From Megalonaias nervosa (taxonomy: Eukaryota; Mollusca; Bivalvia; Unionida; Unionidae), in contig JAECUM010001791.1 of assembly GCA_016617855.1 (NCBI GenBank), positions 1-64,000 of the forward strand: a stretch of DNA of 64,000 nt. The letters run 5' to 3'. The position numbers were made by a program, and so were the translations under genes. The notes beneath the pieces are model-generated. The model saw only the letters and a list, made by a program, of their open reading frames with translations. It was not told the DNA's origin and did no database searches. Below are positions 46,996-58,449 of this stretch, piece after piece; the first letter of the stretch is position 1; each line of letters starts with the position of its first letter.

Positions 46996-47880
46996 GTCCT
47001 TTGGCGAAAGTTATTTCGAATTACTTATATATGGATCACTGAAATATCTGATTTCAAATGTACCTCGTACATTCCAAAAAGAATTGTGCGCGTTCGAAAA
47101 TCAATCCCAATTCAAGATGTCTTACTCTAGTGTCAAAGGAGGTAGATAATTATTTAGTATCGTTACCATACATTATAAAGTGTATCCTTAAAATCTGCAC
47201 ACTCTTAGTCTCAGAAAGAGTTAAGTTCACCAGGCGAATTGCAAAGGTCACTGTCAATTATTATTTTCCTGAGAACGACCAAACTATTTTCTCCTTAACA
47301 ATCCATTACACGAAATACAAAACTTGGAATCGAGCTCATTATAGGTGGAGAGATTCAGTACATGAAGATGAGTCCCGACTTGTGTCTAAATCCATTAATA
47401 AAAAAACATATATCCTGCTGCTTACACAGATATGCTCAGTTACGTTAATGCGGACGAACATGCCCCATATAAATACTTATCCTGTATATGAAAAGCAGAA
47501 GAATACAAGAACAAATGCTCGATAAGTGATTCAGGTAAGCTTATAAATATTTTATAGCCTTAACTCAAGAGATACAACTATTGTTAATCGGCAGCCATTT
47601 ATTTGTTTCAGTTCTTGTTCTTACATTCGCGCTATAAGGATCAATGAGAAGACTGAATCGATACCATCAAAACAATACTATAAACTGTATGTAATTATTG
47701 TTTGATTCGTTGAACATATCTATTTATATGTCGCTTTTTCAAGCGTTACTAAAATGCAAGTCAAGAATCTAAGAAATCAAGAGAATGGATGAATACAGAC
47801 CTTTTTCAAATGATCCTTACTTTTAAGAAATTAGTAAAATGAAAATAAGTAAAATTAGTGTACCAATAATTCATTTTCAT
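46996..47880. other. No recognised gene; one 155-codon ORF
   Basis: The ORF 47058-47525 is the longest in the right half. Its product is basic, contains no low-complexity run and shows no signal, membrane helix or family motif that I can identify. With no splice context or homology I do not call it a gene. Confidence 0.35.
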
Positions 47881-48402
47881 ATATTTTGAGATAATTGTTC
47901 TAACAATATTTCCTATCAATATCGTAGTATTTGACATAATTCTAATTCAACTTGTAATATATTTCAACCACTATCACGGTATTTTGACATATTCAATCTC
48001 AGCTTGTAATACTGTCTATCAATATCGTGGTATTTCGACATAATTCTATCTCATCTTGTAACTATCAATATCGTGGTATTTTGACATAATTGTTTTTCAT
48101 CTTGTAACATTTCAATCACTATCATGGTATTTTGACAATTTTATCTCATCTTGCAATATTTTCAATCACTATCATGGTATTTTGAAATAATTTTATCTCA
48201 ATTTGTAATACTATCTATCAATATCGTGCTATTTTGACAATTCTATCTCATCTTGTAATATCTTCAATCACTATCATGGTATTTTGACATAATTCTATCT
48301 CAATTTGTAATACTGTCTATCAATATCGTGTTATTTTGACAATTCTATCTCATCTTGTAATATTTTCAATCACTATCATGTTATTTTGACAATTCTAACT
48401 CT
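47881..48402 (+). repeat. 53-bp satellite of two alternating monomer types
   Basis: About ten monomers. Type A contains CTATCAATATCGTGGTATTT and type B contains TCAATCACTATCATGGTATT. Both continue TTGACATAATTCTATCTC and CATCTTGTAATA. Order of types, left to right, is A B A A B B A B A B, suggesting a decayed dimeric higher-order unit of about 106 bp. Confidence 0.85.
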
Positions 48403-50263
48403 CCGTTCTAGGACGGGAATAAAAGCAAAGGTAAAAACTTTAAAAAATTGGGATGAGCGAGTTTAAAATAAAAATACAATAAAAAGTTTTAAAAATATGG
48501 GATCCTGTCGCGAGTTTGGCAGCCGGGACACAGACAAATGTGGGTGTTTTATGTACAAGATATTTTATATACAAGATACTTTCACATGTAAAAATGTAAG
48601 ATTTCCCACATGTCATGCGATGGTTAATTATGTGTCCCTACAAAATTTTTATACGCTACAACAAAAAACGAATACTTTGTTACCTAGAACAAATAAATAG
48701 AAACTGCCTTACATTTCAGACACAGAAATTAATTTGTTATTGTAAAAAAATAAAAATTGACCAGACGACATTCGCGTCTCTTAAATTACTTCCCCTTACT
48801 TCCTTGACAACGACGATAACCCCTCCCCGTGAAGAACTGCTGAATCGATCTTGCGTTGTTTTCCAATAGGGTCGAAGAGTTTACAAAATGACAAAAATGC
48901 AAATTACTGCGACAGGTTAGGTCAAACCAATCCTACCGCTTTCTGAAATCACATATATTTATATGATCAGCCTATGAAAGTGAGGTGAATTTACGAGAAG
49001 GGGGTTGGGGTGAGCGTGTTGTGCCAAAGAGTGAATTTGATCTATTTTGGAGCAAGTCTGGTATATAATAGAAAAAAAAAGTTTTATTTTTTTTACGTTA
49101 ATACCGGATATATTTCATCTTGTGGAACCAAAAACGATATATCGTTTTTGGTACAAGATGAAATATATCATGCATTAACGAAGGAAAAGAAAATATACTC
49201 TATTCATTAATACAGGTTGAAAAACAGCATCGAAAAAGATATTGCTATATTCTGGTTCAAGTTGTCCAATTAACATACAGCACATACTCGATAATAAATT
49301 TCTATTTACAGGGCATTCTATGGTTTGCTGTTCTGAATTGTTGGATCAAATATCGTAAGATTATGTTTCCAATAAAATCAAACCTTTAAAACCGTTACAT
49401 CTTTTTTCCCTTACACGAAGATAGCATTAATGCTAACGAGTGATAAATATATCGAGCTTTTAAAGCTAGAAGAATGAAAACTTGTGTACATGTAGCTTTT
49501 ATATTCTGATTTTGAAAATGATCGTTTCTTCGAACATTTTCGAGCAATGAGAATGGTTGTCAAAACTTTCGTGCATTAATTAACTGAATCAGGTGCAACA
49601 TTATAAAGCCGTATTATGACAGCATGCAACAGAACGTACTTGCAATACGAAACAATAATTATGTTGCTTATTTTTCATTAAATCTGTTTACTAATTTAGT
49701 CCTAAAAATTTCATATTGTAAGTATTCTTCCTGTTTTATGAAGCAAACTGTGAACCACAAAAGCCACAAATCCCGTTAGTTTGATACAAATGGGTCCACT
49801 CAAGCTGAAATTGGGTCAATCTGAGTAAGTTTTTTCCACTTATGCAAAATACTAAAGAAAACAGTCACAATATGAAACGGTAGAAGGTCGTATATTACTA
49901 GGGTCATACAATAAACGGGATATATCCATATCGGCCACCGCATAATGAACCAATTGACCAGAAATCAGGCTGCTAGCTTGCATTTATAGTTGTTACCAAA
50001 TTTTCCGAAGCAGTAAACGAAGGAAAATCTAGTCCACGTTTAGCGGATTAATGGGCATTATATTGGTACTAAAGCGTTCTATATGCAGAATTCTTTTCGA
50101 AGTTTTAATTCTTACTCAGTATTGGCTATATCATAACCGAACTGAACCGAAATACAACTTTATTGATCTGAACTATACAGTTTATCAAAAAAGGTCAATA
50201 AAAGTTTAAATATGTGGTACGGTTGAGTAAACAAACAGTCATCAAAAGGGCGCACGACCAAAG
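48403..50263. other. No recognisable gene; contains a palindrome
   Basis: AT-rich; short ORFs only. The palindrome at 49107-49169 is listed separately. Confidence 0.4.
49107..49169. repeat. 63-bp near-perfect palindrome
   Basis: Arms read GATATATTTCATCTTGT then ACCAAAAACGAT, mirrored exactly on the right. The only difference is an extra GGA in the left arm; the centre is the AT doublet at about 49139-49140. It could form a stable cruciform or RNA hairpin, or be a minimal foldback element. Confidence 0.9.
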
Positions 50264-50431
50264 AAAGCCGAGGTAGATCTGTTAGTAAAGTGTCGGGCTC
50301 TTAATCCCATTGTCGCAGGTTCGATACCTGACCAGGCCATCCCTGCCTCGGAATGTCCTTGGGAAAGACAGTTCCCATTTCCTCAGATACATAATGTGTT
50401 TAAAGTGCCGTTCAAACTAACCAAACAACCT
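50264..50431 (+). repeat. SINE-C, tRNA-derived
   Basis: The head has an A-box-like TAGATCTGTTAGTAAAG and a B box AGGTTCGATACCTGA near 50318. The body has CTCGGAATGTCCTTGGGAAA, CCCATTTCCTCAGATA and AGTGCCGTTCAAACTAACC. No poly-A tail or target duplication was identified. Confidence 0.7.
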
Positions 50432-51385
50432 TTGAACTCACATTTTGAAACGTGACGTCCTTCAAAGTTTTGCTACCATACAAAAAGTGTTAAACGAAAT
50501 AGGTTACGTAATGCCAAGCGGAATATTAAGTCAAAGCGAAAATATAACATTAATAAATGTACGTCTCATTCATATAATCAACACGTTACAGAACATATAC
50601 ATTACAAATGTTGTAATGAGAATCAAAGTCTATGGCCGTTACAATTAGTGGCCATTTCGAAAGCGTCGTTAATATATTTACCAAAGTCAAAAGTTTCTTA
50701 ATTATCTTAATCCGAAAGTGGATTAGCCTTTAACACGACTGCTCTAGAATAGTAACATTTCTTAAAATATTTTGTATGTAAAATAGCAATACTTTTTAAA
50801 TATCTCTTACATGTAAAATAGTTATACTCATTAATATATCTTGTACGTAAATTAACATACACTGGGCAATTAAACTTCAATTAGTCTTCAAGAATATTGC
50901 CATTACAGCTGACACAAAACGAACAATGTCTCGTTTGTCTTGGAGTGAAAACATACCTTCTAGTTTTTATACGTAAATGGTGAGCAGCTAATTTACATTT
51001 TGTCAGGCCTTCACTAATTTTAACATTTTTCAAATATAATCTAGGTACATTTCAAAACTAAATCAATTTGCATTTGCTTTAAATAATAATCTATTTGTTT
51101 GCAATTTTTCAACTTTTGCAAAACTGCATCAATAACGCTTTGCTTGAATAAAGATTTGAAACGTTTTTGATCCATGGAGCAATGGTCCAAACATTACCGA
51201 AACCGTAGATATTCAATATATATTTCACATCTCAGCCCAGCAACTGACCCCTAAAATATACATTTACATATACTATTCACAATTTGCAATATTCTTTGTA
51301 TTTAACATTTTAAACCGATATGACATCGGGTATATATTCGATTATATCCTAATTAGATAGAGGCTACAATAACATCATCATCATC

Positions 51386-51418
<33 letters not shown>

Positions 51419-51659
51419 AATAATAATAATAATAATAAAACTCTTTATCGAAAACAGCCCCCCACCTCCCCAAGTTAATCACTGTCACTGCAAATACATG
51501 TTGCTCGATATGCAATTATATCAATTCTTATTCTAAAATACACTAATCAGGGCATTATTGGAGCTTGCAATTAAATCACCAGTGTTTAGCAGCCGAAACA
51601 GTAATTACATTGGTGTGGTATATGTGGTGGAGGTTATGTCAATATCAGCAGCAGCAGTA
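50432..51659. other. No recognisable gene; CAA/TAA microsatellite
   Basis: Includes a CAA-then-TAA run at 51371-51438. Confidence 0.45.
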
Positions 51660-51713
51660 ATAAAAGTAGTGGTAGCAGTAGTGGTAGTATTTATTGTTGT
51701 TTGTTATGTCGAG

Positions 51714-51723
51714 GCCTTTGGCC
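51714..51723 (+). repeat. Target-site duplication, left (303-bp element)
   Basis: GCCTTTGGCC, identical to 52027-52036. Confidence 0.8.
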
Positions 51724-51904
51724 ATGGGCGCCCGCAGGATTTTCTGCGGGGGTGGGGGTGGGGGTGGTGCAGTCAGTCACGGCCGGGAGACCGGGAGAGT
51801 CAGTATAAGAAGCAGTCTGGAACTAAAGCTAATATTTATTAAGCGTTTTGAACAGAATCTTGTGACATATTTTAAGCTTCATTTGCACGATTAAACTTGT
51901 CGGA

Positions 51905-51971
<67 letters not shown>

Positions 51972-52026
51972 CAGTATGATTGGGGAGGTCACGTGACCCC
52001 TCTTGACCCATGCTGCAGGCGCCCAT
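51724..52026. mobile_element. 303-bp MITE with 10-bp target duplication
   Basis: Ends ATGGGCGCCCGCAGGAT and, in reverse, ATGGGCGCCTGCAGCAT form terminal inverted repeats. It is flanked by GCCTTTGGCC on both sides. Copy 2 of the segmental duplication has a single GCCATTGGCC at 56358-56367 with nothing inserted, an empty-site proof. The interior has a G-rich left part, an AT microsatellite (51910-51968) and GGTCACGTGACCCC near the right end. A duplication of 9-10 bp would fit Mutator-like elements. It has no coding capacity. Confidence 0.82.
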
Positions 52027-52036
52027 GCCTTTGGCC
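52027..52036 (+). repeat. Target-site duplication, right (303-bp element)
   Basis: GCCTTTGGCC, identical to 51714-51723. Confidence 0.8.
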
Positions 52037-52505
52037 TGGACCCACCAGAAAACACCAAAAGGGATCGTGTAGCCATGTGTACAAATTATTTATGAAAAAA
52101 TACTACTGGTCTGCGCCTTCCCGCATGAGAGAATGCGGGTACGCGTCGCTTTCCACTCATTAGAAGAAAAAGTGTTTCCTATTGCAATGGTTTTAAAATT
52201 AGGGTAGGTAAGCAGGCTTTACTTTTGCTTTTTTCTTTACTCGTTGCTTTTTTTGTCTTTTTTCATTACCCTGCGGGGAAAAAAATGTTACGGTCGACGA
52301 CCAAAAATCCCCATAAATCCCCATACTTTTAGCCTAATAAAAAACGGGGGAAAAAGTGCTGGGTACGGCAACAAAAAACGGGTGGTCCGACGACCGGAAA
52401 CATTTTTTTTGGGGCCTAATAAAAAAAAAAAAAAAAAATTAAGTGTTTCATATCTTATTTGGCGGTCCCTCGTTTCAGGATGCACATTACACATTAGAAG
52501 CAATA

Positions 52506-52531
52506 CTCTCTCTCTCTCTCTCTCTCTCTCT
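52506..52531. repeat. CT microsatellite
   Basis: Thirteen CT units. The homologous position in copy 2 (56581-56619) has a longer run. Confidence 0.95.
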
Positions 52532-52941
52532 GATTAAAAAGGCTTACGTATATGAAATAAGTTCCGTCCCATATGAATTTACTGTCCATTATTTCCTGCT
52601 GAGGTTAAGTTATTTTAGATTGACGGCCTAGGGACATGCGAAAACTAAGAGCAGCGCCCTCTCCCTTACCCTTCAGATTAAATGGGCTAATTTCACATTA
52701 TATATTATCAAGTTGTCACCACTTCTAAAAATACATACGGTATCCTCATCGCCTCGTTTTGAATTGAAAACAATTGCTTTCATCAGAGACAATAATTCAA
52801 CAGGTCTTCAATCGGTCCGTGAACCTGGGAATGTTTGTCATTTTTGCTGAAAACGTTTACACGTCTTTTGCTTTCAGTAAAACGATTGCACAAAAAACAT
52901 AACACCGTCTACCGAATACTGTCTGGTTGGCGTACACATAA

Positions 52942-52944
<3 letters not shown>

Positions 52945-52989
<45 letters not shown>
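52945..52989. repeat. AT microsatellite
   Basis: About 22 AT units. Confidence 0.95.
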
Positions 52990-52990
<1 letters not shown>

Positions 52991-53293
52991 CAAAAGTACA
53001 AAACTTACGTCCGTGTACTTGAACAATTAAAGCAAGAAGAATGAAAACTGGTGCACATTAAATGGCGCCTGCAACAGCATCCTTTCGTCGTTTTGGATAA
53101 GGTCATGTATTAACTGGCTATTAATAGGATAAATCTTCAAGGAAAACATATCGCATGTCCCCAGGCGTCGATATGGCCATAAAGTCAATAGGGTTCCATA
53201 ATTAATCATAGTCTATTCTCGACGGATTATCAATGGGGGAATAAAAAGAAAAGAACACACTGGCAAAGCAAACATACATCGATGACTATACCA

Positions 53294-53408
53294 GGGTTAG
53301 GTTATACATGGCGACAATTATATAACTGGTGGAGAACCCGGAAAAACCACCGTAAGAACCACCGACCCACGAGAAGCAAATGGCAAGCTTTCTCACATAC
53401 CCACATAT
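53294..53408 (-). repeat. SINE-A, 5' truncated inverted copy
   Basis: Minus reading gives GTGGGTATGTGAGAAAGCTT, GCTTCTCGTGGGTCGGTGG, TTCTCCACCA and GCCATGTATA, matching the body of the copy at 57929. The tRNA-like head is missing. ORF 53282-53587 crossing it is not coding. Confidence 0.8.
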
Positions 53409-53670
53409 ACATGTATATCACGGCTCGGGAAAACCATTCGTCCTCTTGTCCTCGTTGGGTAAAAATTGGCTGGGCCAAACAAAACTTTACTAGGTACCGT
53501 CCCTGTGCCGCTCATGCAGACTTGCACTATGAAAACAAATATGTGCATTTTCGACCCGTGAGAAGAACCAAAATTCCACATCGCTGAGCATCTGGCGCGT
53601 ATCAGTAATCAATTACTTTTGTCTATTTAGCTGGCTTGTATAGAATATTGCAAAGATTACCTTTTTGTTT

Positions 53671-53671
<1 letters not shown>

Positions 53672-53705
<34 letters not shown>
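53672..53705. repeat. T homopolymer
   Basis: A run of about 34 T, then more T-rich sequence. Confidence 0.95.
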
Positions 53706-53706
<1 letters not shown>

Positions 53707-54867
53707 TTGTTCCCTTTTTTTTTGTTTTTTTACACGGATACCCAATACTTGATACTAAAACGGGTAAAAATCAAGATAATAATATGTTACAGCTCCACAT
53801 CTGGCCCACGATTTCTTAATAGTATTTGTATTTACAGCGACACTTTTCAATAATCCTGAGGTCATTTTCATGTGGACAAAATTTCCCTTTCAAGACCTAC
53901 CACACATCTTTATGACTCTGACACATGAGACGTTAAGGACAAGAGAATTCAAAATATTTGTTATTTCGTGTGGTCAGAAAGTACTCTTGGTCTTATGTAT
54001 TTTCAAGACTGAAGACTTCTTGATACACTGCAGTGCCAAGGGGAAGACACCAGCAAATATTTCCATAAATATTAAATTACATTTTAATCAGAAGCATACT
54101 GTCATCTTTCATTATAAATAGGTATTTCAACAATCTCTGCCGATGTCCATCAACTTTAACACTATGCGCGCCATAATAATGTATTTATAAAGCACATACA
54201 ATTGATTGGTCGATTTTTAATTAGGTTCGTGGCGTAAGAATAATCCATGATCCAGTTCTTTTAACAAATCAGCAATCTTCCCCTTAGGCGACATTGTACA
54301 GCTCTCTTGAAATGGCCGCTTGATTAAAATGAATTATTCAGTAAGCATGATATACGGAATTCGTCGTTCAAATGCAAGTCACCAACATTTTTATTGTGTA
54401 AACGAGCGGTATATATAGATAAATATTTTGGCGTCCTTGCTTTAGTGTGACAATATATTAATAACGACGCACAGTCTTGAAAATACTGGTGCATTGGGGT
54501 GAGCGTGACAGTCTGAAGAGACAAAAATATCACACACTTTTTTACATTCTCTGTCTCTGAACATCTCACATGTTCAACTCATAAACATGTGAAATAGATT
54601 ACTGACAATGAAATTTGTTGTAAAAAAGAAAAAGAGACCTAGATCACTTAAAGGTGTTACTGTGAATGCGAATACTAATAAAAGAATTGATGGCTAGGTG
54701 TGCAACTAAAGTTTCTCATGTTACAAACCTTGTATTGTGTCGACTTGTATATTTATCATATCTATTTCCATGTACTTGCAATAGCTGTGTTTTAAACCCG
54801 CTTTCTTCCCTTTCAACATTTCTCTTCACAGGGCCGATTCAGTGGCAGACTTTTCATGAGCCCTCTC

Positions 54868-54889
54868 TGTGTGTGTGTGTGTGTGTGTG
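54868..54889. repeat. TG microsatellite
   Basis: Eleven TG units. Confidence 0.95.
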
Positions 54890-55029
54890 CTAGTCCGAAA
54901 CTTAGCGGATTTTCCAAGAGAAATAATTTTGATAATTCATTAGTTTATTATTAAAAATAGCTTTCTCTCACTGGAGTCACTATACATTGGTAACATTATC
55001 AACCAAACATTTCGCCTCACTTTTGTCAC

Positions 55030-55095
55030 CTGCTTGATCTAGTGGCATGCATGGCTTCCTATTACATAGAAGTACCAAGTTCAAATCCTAAAATG
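55030..55095 (+). repeat. Possible tRNA-derived SINE head
   Basis: TGATCTAGTGG (A-box-like, 55034) and GTTCAAATCC (B box, 55079) lie 45 bp apart. The region is part of about 450 bp present only in duplication copy 1. No cloverleaf can be completed, so a SINE relic is more likely than a tRNA gene. Confidence 0.3.
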
Positions 55096-56576
55096 GGCTT
55101 ACTTCTTAGTTTGTTTTGTTTCGTGGGGGTAGGTTGAGGGTGGTTGTTGTTTTGTTTTTGTTTTCTTTCTTTTGGGGGGGTGTTTTCTTAGGAAATAAAA
55201 TTATTTAGTTACAGATATTTTCTGTGCGAATACACAAAAAAAAAAAAAAACCCACACCATAACAAAACTACTGACATTATCGCGCTGGATACGGTAAGAA
55301 CCCTGCTACATGTACTTAAAACTGCAATAGATGCTACTGGCAATACGTTTGCGCATTAGAAAGAAAGAATCTGCTCGCTCCGAGTGAATAACGAAGTTCA
55401 TCTCGTGGCTTCGCCGCTCATGAAAGTAGTTAATTTTTCACCCTCTCAAATGAAAAATTGCAACTCATTCGATACCAGCAAATATGTTCCATATATTTCT
55501 TCCATATTCAACCCCTCTTCGATACAATGTGTACAGCCCATGAACTGGACTGGTAAGAAAAAGTATGTGATCTTGCAGATATATGCATTAGCATATGAAA
55601 CGAAAGTGCAAATTATGCCAGATCCCATCATCAACTGGATGTTACAACAGTACATTATGTGATATTATGTTTCATTATTCAATTATTATTAAGATATTTC
55701 TCCATACAAGTATTATTTTACTATTAAGTACCTTTTTCCAAATAAAATCTGAGAAATCTATAGCAAAATAATCTCACTTCTGACAGAACTGGACTTTATT
55801 GCAATCATCATGTGGATTTTTTTTTTTAAATCTAAGACGAAAAAGTCTCAACAGAGTTCGTTTGACTAAGATATTAAAATATCGTGAATCTCATGCAAAA
55901 ACGACTCAAATCAGTGGGGGTGTGGTGGGGATGGAGTGGGGGTGCTTCTATTCGATATTTATTGGGTAACTGACGTTAACTGTCAACAACGAAGAAAAAT
56001 GTCTATCGTATGCATTATATTGTAGTATAGATATACAATTCTCTTAATGGCCATAAAATGAGCATCGATAAGTGAACTTTGGTCTGAACTGAATGTATCT
56101 TGTCGGTTAATTACATTAAACGTCTGAAATGGCCACTTCATAAAATATGAACACCAAACTATATCGAACTAAACCGAAACGTTCAAATATACATTAATAT
56201 CAGGACTTAATTGGAATGTAATGGCTTGAGTTTGGGTAGAATTTATTCAGGTTTCAAAACGACAGCAAGCTGTGTCCAACCGAGGTACACCATTCCTTTA
56301 CTGTTTAATAGTAGTAGAATGTATTGTTGTTTGTTTGTGTTTTATAGTTGTGTCGGAAGCCATTGGCCCGGACCTACCAGACATTACTAACTGCGATCAT
56401 GTAGTCATACTATTTATGAAAATATACGACTGGTTCTGCGCCTTCCCACACAAGGGAATGCGGATGTTCTTGCCACTCACGATAATACGAATTCAAGTGG
56501 CTCATATCTTGTTCTCCGTATCAGGATACAAAGAACACCTTAGATGCAATCACCCACCCACACCCCTACCCCCTCC

Positions 56577-56580
<4 letters not shown>

Positions 56581-56619
<39 letters not shown>
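56581..56619. repeat. CT microsatellite
   Basis: About 19 TC units, in a C-rich context. Confidence 0.95.
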
Positions 56620-56623
<4 letters not shown>

Positions 56624-57915
56624 GTATCCACCGTAATAATTAAAAAGGCTTACTTACATGAAATAAGTTCTGTTCCATATGAATTTACTGTCTATTATTT
56701 TCCTGCTGAGGTTAAGTGCATATAGCTGAAACCGGAAGCGGCAAACAATCATCGTTCAAAGTTCTCGCACCACCCCCCGGAAACAAAATCCGTTTTGATA
56801 CATTATACTCTTCAAACTGGCGACCACTAGCTTCAAAGTCACCTATCGAAACTCATTCTTGAACGTTGTCAGTTCAGTATCTTTACGGAACTGCAAATAT
56901 TGAACTTGAAAGACATGTAAAGAGCTGAATGAATCGGCATGCTCTTTTCAATTATACGACACAATGTATAGTATAGCAGTAATAATGTGTAATTAAAATG
57001 AGGCTGTGAACGAATACACCTTTTAATTCGTTTGTAACAAGTATTGTTTGTTGAGAAAATACCTAAAGATATTATTGCAAAAGCCTATATATAAATATAA
57101 AGTACATAGCTGATGAATTGTAAGAAAATTACACGTAATTAAGCAAAATATGCGTATTTAGCATTTAAAATGAGAAAGAAAATTCTGTTACCTAATTTCA
57201 TCAGCTGCAAGTTTCACTAGTTATGTATCGTTACTAAATCTGGGCTCAGGAAAACCACTCTTCCTCTTGTCCTGATCGGGTAAATATTAGCTGGGCCGAG
57301 TAAAACGTTAGTACTTGGTCGTTCTTAGGCCGAGTAGATGCGTAAGAAGTGCCGAAATTCAACATTTGGCGCAAGACAGTAACCGAGTACTTTTGCCTAT
57401 TTAGCTGATTAGTTTAGTGTAGAATGTCGCAAAGGAAGATTGCTTGATTGTTTGGGTGATTTTTGTTTCTTTTTTATTACATAAGTATTCAATTCAAGTT
57501 TGATGCTAAAATGAGTACAAAAATCAGACTACTTTTCTACATCTGGCCCAGGATTTCTTAATGGTATTCGCATTTACAGCGACACTTTTCAATAATCTAG
57601 GCATCATTTTCATCTGGATAATTTTTCCCTTTCAAGAACTACCACGCATCTTTACGAGCTAGATTTCTGAGACGTTATGAGCAAGAAAATGTCAAAATTT
57701 CTGTGATTTTTCATCTGGTCAGAAAGTGTTCTCAGACCCAAGGTTTTGTCAAGACTGAAGCTTTCTTGGTATACTGTAGTGCCAAAGTGAAGACACCAGC
57801 AAATATTCACATAAACATTAATTATGTTTTTACAAGAAGCACACTGTCATCTTTCAATATAAATAGGTGTTTGAAGAAACCCTTCCGATTCCCGTCAACT
57901 TTCACACTACGAGTG

Positions 57916-57928
57916 CATTAATAATGTG
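57916..57928 (+). repeat. Target-site duplication, left (SINE-A)
   Basis: CATTAATAATGTG, identical to 58181-58193. Confidence 0.9.
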
Positions 57929-58180
57929 GGGGCCCCGAGTGGCCGAGTGGTCTAAAGCGCTCTCCGTTACGGATCACTGCCATCTCACCGCTGTCTGCGT
58001 TGGTTAGAGTCTAGGATTCGGCGAATGTGGATATGTGAGAAAGCTTGCCAGTTGCTTCTCGTGGGTCGGTGGTTCTTTCCGGGGATTTCCCAGTTTCTTC
58101 CTCCACCATTAATACTGGCCGCCATGTATAGCCTATCGTGTGCTGAAAAATGGCGTTAAGCCCCACAACAACAACAACAA
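57929..58180 (+). repeat. SINE-A, full-length copy
   Basis: 252 bp. The tRNA-like head has an A box GTGGCCGAGTGGTCTAAAGC near 57940 and a B-box region GGTTAGAGTCTAGG near 58000. The body includes AGAAAGCTTGCCAG, CTCGTGGGTCGGTGG and GCTGAAAAATGGCGTTAAGC, and the tail is (CAA)n. Perfect 13-bp target duplications flank it, the mark of LINE-mediated retroposition. Copy 1 of the duplication has the empty site near 54170-54180. The B box is degenerate (TAGAGTC instead of TTCGAATC). Confidence 0.9.
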
Positions 58181-58193
58181 CATTAATAATGTG
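58181..58193 (+). repeat. Target-site duplication, right (SINE-A)
   Basis: CATTAATAATGTG, identical to 57916-57928. Confidence 0.9.
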
Positions 58194-58443
58194 TTTATAA
58201 AGCACGTACAATTGATTCGTCGAATTTTAAATAGATTCAAGACGTAGAAGTGATCCAGATTTTTTTACCAGTCAGTAATCCATCTACCCTTGGGCGAGAT
58301 GACGCTCGACTAAAATGGATTATTCAGTAAGCAAGTTCGGTAGAAATTGCTGAGACGGTTGGAATTCGTCTTTCAAATGCATGTTACCGATATTTTTCTT
58401 GTGGAACTAATGGCATACATACATAAAATATGATGACGTCCTT

Positions 58444-58449
58444 GCTTTG
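58444..58449 (+). repeat. Target-site duplication, left (802-bp element)
   Basis: GCTTTG, identical to 59252-59257. Confidence 0.8.

Larger units (their letters stand above)
51660..56255 (+). repeat. Tandem segmental duplication, copy 1
   Basis: Homologous in order and orientation to 56300-60345. Matching landmarks (copy 1 / copy 2): TTTATGAAAA-TAC near 52070/56413, AAAAAGGCTTACNTA at 52537/56642, GGAAAACCA near 53429/57248, CATCTGGCCCA at 53800/57540, AAGACACCAGCAAATATT at 54043/57790, and GAAATGGCCAC near 56123/60218. By eye 75-85 percent alike outside insertions, so an old duplication. No gene was recognised inside. Confidence 0.85.

Noticed and set aside
47881..48402. CRISPR-like array
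   Set aside because: The units are contiguous monomers without unique spacers, in a eukaryotic setting.
50264..50335. tRNA gene on the plus strand
   Set aside because: Only the internal promoter boxes are tRNA-like; the downstream body marks it as a SINE.
55030..55095. Functional tRNA gene
   Set aside because: Box-like motifs only; arms do not pair into a cloverleaf.
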